From positions 1 through 22,852 of the forward strand of contig JOAA01000068.1 of NCBI GenBank assembly GCA_000720375.1: a stretch of 22,852 nucleotides of DNA, written 5' to 3'. This stretch comes from Rhodococcus rhodnii (GTDB lineage: Bacteria > Actinomycetota > Actinomycetes > Mycobacteriales > Pseudonocardiaceae). The notes beneath the pieces are model-generated. The model was not told the DNA's origin, did no database searches, and saw nothing but the letters and a program-made list of their open reading frames with translations. Position numbers and translations under genes: made by a program. Shown piece after piece: positions 1 to 6,178 of the stretch. The number at the start of each line of letters is the position of its first letter. Position 1 is the stretch's first letter.

Positions 1-1
1 C

Positions 2-70
2 GCCAAAGGCCTCCGCCACATGGCACGCAACCCACTCCAACCACTAGCCCTACTCGGAATCCCCACCTAA
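2..70 (+). CDS. 3' end of an unidentified gene (partial)
   Basis: Frame 2 is open from the window edge to a TAA at 68-70 and encodes 22 residues ending in ARNPLQPLALLGIPT. The codons are rich in A and C at the third position. The short tail, with ARNP followed by a Leu-rich end, faintly recalls the C-termini of some ISAs1-type transposases. Twenty-two residues cannot establish that, so no function is assigned. If it is a transposase end, the repeats that follow would lie in its flank. Confidence 0.4.
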   Translation, partial: AKGLRHMARNPLQPLALLGIPT

Positions 71-152
71 CAACACAAAACGACTTTGCCGACCCCCTGG
101 CCTACCGAGGGGGTCCGACAGAAATGGTTGAGCGGGGCTAGGACGGCTTTGG

Positions 153-298
153 CTGTCCACAGCTGGGAGCTGTCCACAACGCGGCTTCCGCGGCAGCCCT
201 TTTTGTCGGACCTCCGGTCTAGGCTGGATTCCGGGGGCCGGAGGCTGACCGTCGAGTCATCGCAGTTGACTGCCTGCACCCTGCTGGAGTTATCCACA
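153..298 (+). promoter_or_regulatory. three DnaA-box-like 9-mers
   Basis: TTATCCACA at 290-298 is a perfect bacterial DnaA box. CTGTCCACA at 153-161 and at 170-178 fit the relaxed high-GC actinomycete form YTGTCCACA. All three point the same way. The first two flank a short palindrome, ACAGCTGGGAGCTGT. There is no dnaA, dnaN, AT-rich unwinding region or large box array, so this is not a chromosome origin. Binding by DnaA is inferred from sequence match only, and the boxes may simply be part of the repeat element. Confidence 0.4.
173..245 (+). repeat. 73-bp direct repeat, copy A
   Basis: This copy pairs with copy B at 293-365 at an exact offset of 120 bp. By hand alignment there are 7 mismatches in 73 positions, about 90% identity, with no gaps. 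Each copy starts in TCCACAAC, contains TGTCGGACCTCCGG (204-217), and ends in ATTCCGGGGGCCGGAGG, so CCTCCGG (211-217) can pair with CCGGAGG (238-244). It lies between the partial gene at the left edge and padR. A shorter related core is present inside soxA at 6605-6639. Confidence 0.85.
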
Positions 299-365
299 AC
301 GCGCCCTCCGCCGCAGCCCTTACTGTCGGACCTCCGGACTACGCTGGATTCCGGGGGCCGGAGGC
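293..365 (+). repeat. 73-bp direct repeat, copy B
   Basis: Second copy of the unit at 173-245. It begins inside a perfect TTATCCACA and runs across the stop codon of padR (339-341) into its last codons. CCTCCGG (331-337) and CCGGAGG (358-364) form the same potential stem as in copy A. The C-terminal tail of PadR (ASGPRNPA) is encoded entirely by this repeat on the minus strand. Copy A encodes the same tail followed by TAG. Confidence 0.85.
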
Positions 366-878
366 GTCCAGTTGCTTCTCGGCCCACCCTGCCCAGTCGC
401 GGTACGTTGCGCTGGCACGCAGCCCGTATTCCAGGACGATCCGGCCTGACGTGTTCTCCGGGCACGGTTCTTCCTCGGCGATGAGGTCCGCGAGTTTGCT
501 GAGTTCCTCATTCTGCTGGGCAGCCAGGTCGGCTTGGTGACGCAAGAAGGCGACTGCCTTGTCCGGTTCGACCAGGTGCAGGAAGAACGCGCGCAACAGT
601 AACCCGTTGCGGCGCAGTGGTTCTGGTTCGACTTCGGTCATCCAGTGCAGGAGGGCTGCTCGGCCGTCGTCTGTGACGGCGTATTCCTTTCGGCCTCGTG
701 GGCCTTCGGCGGCGACTTCTACCAGGCCTTCGTCCGCCATCTTGGTCAGCTCGCCGTAGAGCTGGCTCTGGGTCGCTGACCAGACGTAGGCGAGCGACGA
801 CTCGAACCGTTTCATCAGGTCGTAGCCGCTGGCCGGGCCTGCGGTGAGTAGGCCGAGCACGGCGTGGCGAAGGCTCAT
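339..878 (-). CDS. PadR-family transcriptional regulator
   Basis: The 179-residue protein opens with the classic PadR winged-helix start (MSLRHAVLGLLTAGPASGYDL), and YGELTKMADEGLVE forms the recognition-helix region. A helical C-terminal dimerisation half of the Vir_act_alpha_C type follows (about residues 85-170). The ATG at 876-878 was chosen because upstream codons do not resemble the family; GGAGG lies unusually close (1 nt) to it. It is divergent from a carotenoid-oxygenase-family gene across an 83-bp gap with twin GACATGTC palindromes, so it probably represses that gene and perhaps itself. PadR proteins often sense phenolic or other hydrophobic ligands; the ligand here is unknown. The last eight residues come from the 73-bp repeat, so the natural C-terminus may have been altered. 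Confidence 0.9.
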   Translation of the reverse strand: MSLRHAVLGLLTAGPASGYDLMKRFESSLAYVWSATQSQLYGELTKMADEGLVEVAAEGPRGRKEYAVTDDGRAALLHWMTEVEPEPLRRNGLLLRAFFLHLVEPDKAVAFLRHQADLAAQQNEELSKLADLIAEEEPCPENTSGRIVLEYGLRASATYRDWAGWAEKQLDASGPRNPA

Positions 879-902
879 ACCTCCGATTCTCACATTCCAG
901 CA

Positions 903-941
903 TTGACATGTCGAATTCTGACCTTCTAGTTTTGACATGTC
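903..941 (+). promoter_or_regulatory. promoter with twin PadR-type operator boxes
   Basis: The 10-mer TTGACATGTC occurs at 903-912 and again at 932-941, 29 bp apart. Each contains the perfect palindrome GACATGTC. The first TTGACA (903-908) is a consensus -35; with TAGTTT at 927-932 (18-bp spacer) it forms a plausible promoter for the rightward gene. One box overlaps the -35 and the other lies at the expected transcription start (about 939), which is the layout of a repressor-controlled promoter. The adjacent PadR is the obvious candidate regulator (inference). Confidence 0.65.
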
Positions 942-961
942 ACTACTGGAAGGAGTTCGAG

Positions 962-2251
962 ATGCCTACGTACCTGGAAGGCCTGCTCGCGCCCGTGGCC
1001 GACGAGATCGAGGCCGTTGACTTGCCGGTGAGCGGCGAGTTGCCTGCCGAGCTGGTTGGGCGGTACTTCCGCAACGGCCCGAATCCTTTGCCTGGGCAGG
1101 ATCCTGGGCATTGGTTCGGTGGCGAGGGGATGATCCACGGTGTCCGGATCCGGGACGGCCGCGCGGAGTGGTACCGCAACCGCTGGGTGAAGACCACGAG
1201 GCTGGCCGGCGCCGAGTACCTCACCGACGCTGGGCTGGACCGCGCCGCTGTCAATGCCAACACCAACGTGATCCGGCACGCCGGCAAGATCTTCGCCTTG
1301 GTGGAGTCCGGTTTCCCGTACGAGATGACGCCCGAATTGGACACTGTCGGCGTCTGCGACTTCGGCGGCAGGTTGACCACCGCGATGACCGCGCACCCCA
1401 AGGAGGACCCGGTCACCGGCGATCTGCACTTCTTCGGCTACGGCTTCACCCCGCCCTATCTCACCTACCACCGCCTGGACAAATCCGGTGAACTGGTGGA
1501 AAGCCGGGACATCGACGTGCCTGGGCCGACGATGATGCACGACTTCTCCATCACCGAGAACCACGTGATCTGGCTGGATCTGCCGCTGGTGTTCGAATTC
1601 GAACGAGTCGGCAACGGCATGCCGTACGTGTGGAGCGACAGCTACGGCGCGCGCATCGGCGTAATGCCGACGGGCGGTGACGTGCAGTGGTTCGACGTGG
1701 ACCCGTGCTACGTCTTCCACGTTGGCAACGCCTACGAGGACCAAGGCCGGATCGTGCTCGACGCCGTCCGGTACGCGCGCGACAAGTTCGCCGACCTGTG
1801 GGGTGAGATCAGTGGCGCACCCAACCCGGCGGCCTCGGCTGGCGGATCAGGGCTCTACCGGTGGATCCTCGATCCGGCGAGTGGCAAGGTCGTCGAGGAA
1901 TTGCGGGATGACCGGGACATCGAGTTCCCGTCGTTCAACGAGGAACACCTCGGCCGCCCGAGCAAGTTCCTCTACACGGTCACCGACAGCGCGGTCGTCA
2001 AGTATGACACCGGGAGCGGTCGCAGCGAGGTCAACGAACTGGGCAAGAACCCCGGCGAGGCGGAATTCGTCCGCAAGCAGGACGCGGAAACCGAGGACGA
2101 CGGCTGGCTGATGTCCATCGTCACCGAGCACGACGGCAGCGGCTCCGAACTGCTGGTCCTGGACGCGCAAACGCTTGAGTTCACCGCGTCGATCAGGCTC
2201 CCTCGTCGCGTCCCCAGCGGCTTCCATGGGAACTGGCTGCCGGACGCTTGA
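962..2251 (+). CDS. carotenoid-oxygenase-family (CCD/RPE65) enzyme
   Basis: The 429-residue protein has the seven-bladed propeller family pattern: FRNGPNP near residue 40, WFGGEGMIHG near 55, and four histidines in the expected contexts for the catalytic Fe(II). These are H145 (AHPKEDP), H193 (MHDFSITENH), H253 (FHVGNAYED) and H422 (GFHGNW). The acidic second-shell region FPSFNEEHLGR is also present. The enzymes cleave C=C bonds with O2 in carotenoids, apocarotenoids, stilbenes or phenylpropenes. Length suits the family. The ATG at 962 has AAGGAG six bases upstream; a longer reading from 908 would run through the promoter and is rejected. Its PadR partner makes a phenylpropanoid- or stilbene-type substrate as plausible as a carotenoid, but sequence alone does not decide. 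Confidence 0.9.
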   Translation: MPTYLEGLLAPVADEIEAVDLPVSGELPAELVGRYFRNGPNPLPGQDPGHWFGGEGMIHGVRIRDGRAEWYRNRWVKTTRLAGAEYLTDAGLDRAAVNANTNVIRHAGKIFALVESGFPYEMTPELDTVGVCDFGGRLTTAMTAHPKEDPVTGDLHFFGYGFTPPYLTYHRLDKSGELVESRDIDVPGPTMMHDFSITENHVIWLDLPLVFEFERVGNGMPYVWSDSYGARIGVMPTGGDVQWFDVDPCYVFHVGNAYEDQGRIVLDAVRYARDKFADLWGEISGAPNPAASAGGSGLYRWILDPASGKVVEELRDDRDIEFPSFNEEHLGRPSKFLYTVTDSAVVKYDTGSGRSEVNELGKNPGEAEFVRKQDAETEDDGWLMSIVTEHDGSGSELLVLDAQTLEFTASIRLPRRVPSGFHGNWLPDA

Positions 2252-2279
2252 CACTGACGCACCTGAAGAGCCACGCTTG

Positions 2280-2321
2280 TTGCGCAAGCTGCATGGTGTT
2301 GCGGATAGTGCACACAGGAGG
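2280..2321 (+). promoter_or_regulatory. candidate operator/promoter and RBS of the dimethylglycine operon
   Basis: The 75-bp gap before the operon holds the palindrome TTGCGCAA (2280-2287) and a direct repeat of TGTTGCG. TTGCGC (2280-2285) and GATAGT (2304-2309) are spaced 18 bp and could be -35/-10, but that would put the start almost on the ribosome-binding site AGGAGG (2316-2321). The palindrome may therefore be an operator instead. The AGGAGG lies five bases before the GTG at 2327 and fixes that start. Confidence 0.4.
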
Positions 2322-2326
2322 CAGGT

Positions 2327-4720
2327 GTGGCCGGACCGAAGGTCGTGATCATCGGGGCCGGGGTGGTAGGTGCCGCCCTCGCCGACGAGCTGACTACCAA
2401 AGGCTGGACCGACGTCACGGTCGTCGATCAGGGCCCGCTTCCCACGCCAGGCGGTTCGTCGTCGCACGCCCCCGGCTTGGTGTTCCAGGCCAACGGGTCC
2501 AAGACGATGACCGAGCTGGCCCGCTACACCGTGGAGAAGCTCGTCGACCTCGACTGCTTCCTGCAGGTCGGCGGCCTCGAAGTGGCGCTGACGCCCGAGC
2601 GTGAGCAGGAGCTGCATCGCAGGCACGGTTGGCTGACGTCATGGGGCGTTGAGGGCACGATCCTCGACGCTGACGCAACACGGAAGCTGTACCCGTTGCT
2701 GCGCGAGGACCGCGTACGCGCAGGCCTGCACGTGCCGACTGACGGCCTGGCCAAGGCGGTCAAGGCCGTCGAGGTACAGCTGAAGCGAGCCTCTGAAAGA
2801 GGCGCCCGTCTCCTCGAACGCCATGAGGTTCTGGACATCCAGACCGAAGGTGACCGAGTCACCGGTGTGGTCACGGACAAGGGCGAGCTGGCGGCGGACG
2901 TCGTGGTCTGCTGCGCCGGAATCTGGGGCCCGAAGGTCGCCGGCCTGGTCGGTATGACGTTGCCGCTGGTCCCGCTCGCCCACCAGCTGGCGTGGACCGG
3001 GCAGGTCCCGGCGATCGCGGGCCAGCAGGCCGAGGCGGTCCGGCCGATCCTGCGCCACCAGGACGCGGACCTGTACTACCGCGACCGCTACGACACGATC
3101 GGCATCGGGTTCTACGGCCATCAGCCCATGCCGGTCGATGTGCACGACATCCTCAGCGTGGACAAGGCCGAGGTCATGCCGTCGGTGCTGCCGTTCACCG
3201 AGCAGGACTTCGAAGAGGCCTGGTTCGAGACGCGCTGGCTGCTGCCGTCGACCAAGGACGCCAAGATCGAGGAAGGCATCAACGGCCTGTTCTCGTTCAC
3301 CGTCGACGACATGCCTCTGCTCGGCGAATCCCCCACGGTCAGCGGGTTCTGGGTCGCGGAGGCGGTCTGGGTGACACATTCCGCGGGCGTGGCCAACGCG
3401 ATGGCCGAGTGGCTCGTCGACGGCTACTGCAAGTCCTACGACCTGCACGAATGCGACGTGAACAGGTTCGAGAAGCACCACTTGGCGCCCGACTACGTCA
3501 AGGTCCGTGGCTGCCAGAACTTCGTCGAGGTCTACGACATCAAGCACCCGCTGCAGCCGATGGAGGCGCCGCGGCCGCTGCGCACGAGCCCGTTCTACCC
3601 ACGGCAGAAGGAACTCGGCGCGTACTTCCTCGAGGCCAACGGCTGGGAGCGGCCGCAGTGGTACGAGGTGAACCTCGACCAGCTCCAGGACCGTCAGGTG
3701 CACCAGCCCAACTCGTGGGCCGCCGACTACTGGTCGCCCCTCGCGGCCGTGGAAGCACAGATCACCCGCGAGCGCGTCGCCCTCTATGACATGACGGCCC
3801 TGAAGCGGCTGATCGTCGAAGGCCGTGGCGCGGCGGACTTCCTGCAGCGGATGACCACGGGTGACGTGAACAAGTCCGTCGGGTCGGTGACGTACTGCCT
3901 GCTGCTGGACATCAACGGCGGCATCCGCAGTGACGTGACCGTGGCCCGGTTGGGCAAGAACGAATTCCAGGTGGGCGCCAACGGAAACCTGGACCTGGAC
4001 TGGTTCACCCGGCACCTGCCGGAGGACGTGTCCGTCCGCGACATCACCGCGAGCACGTGCTGCCTCGGCCTTTGGGGTCCCAAAGCACGCGACCTCCTGC
4101 AGCCGTTGACCGACATCGACCTGACCGCGTTGAAGTACTTCCGTGGCAAGCAGGGTTACATCGGCAACGTGCCGGTCACCGCGTTGCGACTGTCCTATGT
4201 GGGCGAACTGGGATGGGAGCTCTACACCACCGCCGACATGGGTTTGAAGTTGTGGGACACGCTATGGGCAGCCGGTCAGGAGTACGGCCTGATCGCGGGT
4301 GGCCGGGCGGCGTTCAACAGCCTGCGCCTGGAGAAGGGCTACCGCTCGTTCGGCACGGACATGACCTACGAGCACGATCCGTTCGAGGCAGGTCTCGGGT
4401 TCGCCGTGAAGATGACCAAGGACTTCATCGGCAAGGACGCGCTCGACCCGGGCGAGCCGAAGCGCAAACTCACCTGCCTGACCTTGGACGACACCGTCAT
4501 GGGCAAGGAACCCGTCTTCGATGGCGATGTTTGTGTCGGCTACGTGACCAGCGCGGCCTACGGCCACACGATCGGCAAAGGCATCGCGTACGCCTGGCTG
4601 CCCACCGAGCTGACCACCCCGGGACAGACCGTCCACATTGGATACTTTGATCGCCGGATTGAGGCGACCGTCGCCGAAGAGCCGCTGTTCGACCCCAAGA
4701 TGACCCGGTTGAGGGGATAG
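2327..4720 (+). CDS. dimethylglycine oxidase (FAD/tetrahydrofolate, GcvT-type)
   Basis: The 797-residue protein combines an N-terminal FAD domain of the DAO fold ([17 protein letters not shown], residues 6-22), a middle linker domain (about 370-430) and a C-terminal aminomethyltransferase-like folate domain (GCV_T about 440-690, GCV_T_C to the end). It closely follows the Arthrobacter globiformis enzyme as I recall it (about 830 aa). Shared features are [10 protein letters not shown] near H47, PLAHQ with H219, LYYRD around Y250, and the terminal [10 protein letters not shown]219 and the Tyr correspond to the described active-site pair. The reaction oxidises N,N-dimethylglycine to sarcosine, reduces O2 to H2O2 and loads the methyl carbon onto tetrahydrofolate. 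It is the first gene of the operon; soxB follows after 2 bp. A sarcosine dehydrogenase role is less likely. Confidence 0.92.
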   Translation: MAGPKVVIIGAGVVGAALADELTTKGWTDVTVVDQGPLPTPGGSSSHAPGLVFQANGSKTMTELARYTVEKLVDLDCFLQVGGLEVALTPEREQELHRRHGWLTSWGVEGTILDADATRKLYPLLREDRVRAGLHVPTDGLAKAVKAVEVQLKRASERGARLLERHEVLDIQTEGDRVTGVVTDKGELAADVVVCCAGIWGPKVAGLVGMTLPLVPLAHQLAWTGQVPAIAGQQAEAVRPILRHQDADLYYRDRYDTIGIGFYGHQPMPVDVHDILSVDKAEVMPSVLPFTEQDFEEAWFETRWLLPSTKDAKIEEGINGLFSFTVDDMPLLGESPTVSGFWVAEAVWVTHSAGVANAMAEWLVDGYCKSYDLHECDVNRFEKHHLAPDYVKVRGCQNFVEVYDIKHPLQPMEAPRPLRTSPFYPRQKELGAYFLEANGWERPQWYEVNLDQLQDRQVHQPNSWAADYWSPLAAVEAQITRERVALYDMTALKRLIVEGRGAADFLQRMTTGDVNKSVGSVTYCLLLDINGGIRSDVTVARLGKNEFQVGANGNLDLDWFTRHLPEDVSVRDITASTCCLGLWGPKARDLLQPLTDIDLTALKYFRGKQGYIGNVPVTALRLSYVGELGWELYTTADMGLKLWDTLWAAGQEYGLIAGGRAAFNSLRLEKGYRSFGTDMTYEHDPFEAGLGFAVKMTKDFIGKDALDPGEPKRKLTCLTLDDTVMGKEPVFDGDVCVGYVTSAAYGHTIGKGIAYAWLPTELTTPGQTVHIGYFDRRIEATVAEEPLFDPKMTRLRG

Positions 4721-4722
4721 GG

Positions 4723-5925
4723 ATGGAGCACCCCGACTGGCTCTGGCGCACCCCCGAGCCGAAGAAGTCCTACGACGTCATCATCGTCGGCGCGGGCGGA
4801 CACGGCCTGGCCACCGCCTACTACCTCGCGCGCAACCACGGCATCACGAACGTGGCGGTGCTGGAGAAAGGCTGGCTGGCCGGCGGGAACATGGCCCGCA
4901 ACACCACGATCATCCGGTCCAACTACCTCTGGGACGAAAGCGCCGCGATCTACGAGCACGCCCTGAAACTCTGGGAGGGCCTGCAGGAGGACCTGGAGTA
5001 CGACTTCCTGTTCAGCCAGCGCGGCGTGCTCAACCTGGCGCACACGCTGCAGGACATCCGCGAGGGCACGCGGCGCGTGAACGCCAACCGCCTCAACGGG
5101 ATCGACGGCGAATGGCTCACGCCGGACGAGGTCGCCAAGGTCTGCCCGATCGTCAACATCTCGCCGGACGTGCGCTATCCCGTGCTCGGCGGGACCTGGC
5201 AGCCGCGCGCCGGAATCGCCAAGCACGACTACGTGGCCTGGGCATTCGCGCGCAAGGCCGACCGGTACGGCGTCGACCTGATCCAAGGTTGCGAGGTCAC
5301 GGGCTTCATCACCGACGGCAACCGCGTGACCGGCGTGCAAACGAATCGCGGCCCGATCCACGCGGGGCGGATCGGGCTCGCGGCCGCCGGGCACACCAGC
5401 GTGCTCGCGTCTACTTTGGGCGTCCGGCTGCCGCTGCAAAGCCATCCGTTGCAAGCGCTTGTTTCGGAGCTGCTCGAACCCGTGCACCCGACGGTGGTGA
5501 TGTCGAACCACGTGCACGTCTACGTCAGCCAGGCGCACAAGGGTGAGCTGGTGATGGGCGCGGGCATCGACTCGTACAACTCCTATGGCCAACGCGGTTC
5601 GGTGCACGTGATCGAGCAGCAGATGGCCGCGGCCCTGGAGCTGTTCCCGATCTTCGCGCGGGCGCACCTGATCCGGACGTGGGGCGGGATCGTGGACGTC
5701 ACGCCGGACGCGTCGCCGATCATCGGCCGCACACCGGTGGAGAACCTGTTCGTCAACTGCGGCTGGGGAACCGGCGGGTTCAAGGCGACACCGGGCGTGG
5801 GCTGGGTGTTCGCGCACACCCTTGCGCATGGTGAGCCACATGCATTGAACGAGCCGTTCACCCTGGAGCGCTTCACCACCGGCGCTTTGATCGACGAACA
5901 CGGCGCCGCCGCCGTGGCCCACTAG
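4723..5925 (+). CDS. soxB: sarcosine oxidase, beta subunit
   Basis: This 400-residue subunit of heterotetrameric sarcosine oxidase carries the sarcosine-oxidising FAD site. [19 protein letters not shown] (residues 18-36) is the dinucleotide-binding loop. H168 in AKHDYVAW matches the histidine that covalently holds FMN in this family, and K354 in GGFKATPG matches the conserved active-site lysine loop. The ATG at 4723 follows the upstream stop by two bases, with GAGGGG (4711-4716) as ribosome-binding site, so translation is probably coupled. Electrons pass from FAD to FMN and then O2, giving H2O2. Length is normal. The delta subunit follows after 10 bp. Confidence 0.95.
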   Translation: MEHPDWLWRTPEPKKSYDVIIVGAGGHGLATAYYLARNHGITNVAVLEKGWLAGGNMARNTTIIRSNYLWDESAAIYEHALKLWEGLQEDLEYDFLFSQRGVLNLAHTLQDIREGTRRVNANRLNGIDGEWLTPDEVAKVCPIVNISPDVRYPVLGGTWQPRAGIAKHDYVAWAFARKADRYGVDLIQGCEVTGFITDGNRVTGVQTNRGPIHAGRIGLAAAGHTSVLASTLGVRLPLQSHPLQALVSELLEPVHPTVVMSNHVHVYVSQAHKGELVMGAGIDSYNSYGQRGSVHVIEQQMAAALELFPIFARAHLIRTWGGIVDVTPDASPIIGRTPVENLFVNCGWGTGGFKATPGVGWVFAHTLAHGEPHALNEPFTLERFTTGALIDEHGAAAVAH

Positions 5926-5935
5926 GAGGGGCTGC

Positions 5936-6178
5936 ATGCTGCTGATCAGTTGTCCCTGGTGCGGTGAGCGCGAGGAGACCGAGTTCCACTACGGCGGCCA
6001 GGCGTTCGTCGCCTACCCCGCCGACCCCGAGTCGCTGTCGGACGAAGAATGGGCGCAGTACGTGTTCTTCCGTGACAACCCCAAGGGCGACTTCGCCGAG
6101 CGGTGGGTGCACACCGCCGGGTGCCGCCGCTGGTTCAACACCGTCCGCAACACCGTGACCAGCGAGTTCCAGTCATGA
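5936..6178 (+). CDS. soxD: sarcosine oxidase, delta subunit
   Basis: This 80-residue zinc protein is the small delta subunit of the heterotetramer. Its ligands are in the family positions: C6 and C9 in CPWCG, then H59 and C63 in VHTAGC. GGAGGGG sits directly between the soxB stop and the ATG at 5936. The stop TGA (6176-6178) overlaps the soxA ATG as ATGA, so soxA is likely translated by re-initiation. The subunit is structural and stabilises the alpha subunit; no catalytic role is expected. Confidence 0.94.
   Translation: MLLISCPWCGEREETEFHYGGQAFVAYPADPESLSDEEWAQYVFFRDNPKGDFAERWVHTAGCRRWFNTVRNTVTSEFQS

Noticed and set aside
86..338. A replication origin suggested by DnaA boxes
   Set aside because: Only three boxes, no dnaA/dnaN/gyrB neighbours and no AT-rich unwinding region.
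173..365. A CRISPR array
   Set aside because: Only two units, 73 bp each, with internal mismatches and no cas genes.
2252..2326. A glycine riboswitch ahead of the dimethylglycine operon
   Set aside because: The gap is only 75 bp and lacks the paired-aptamer layout.
2639..4015. A minus-strand open frame of about 458 codons over the dimethylglycine oxidase gene
   Set aside because: Antisense shadow; the plus-strand protein matches a known enzyme along its whole length.
4558..5937. A minus-strand open frame of about 459 codons over soxB
   Set aside because: soxB is unambiguous on the plus strand and the antisense frame shows no domain pattern.
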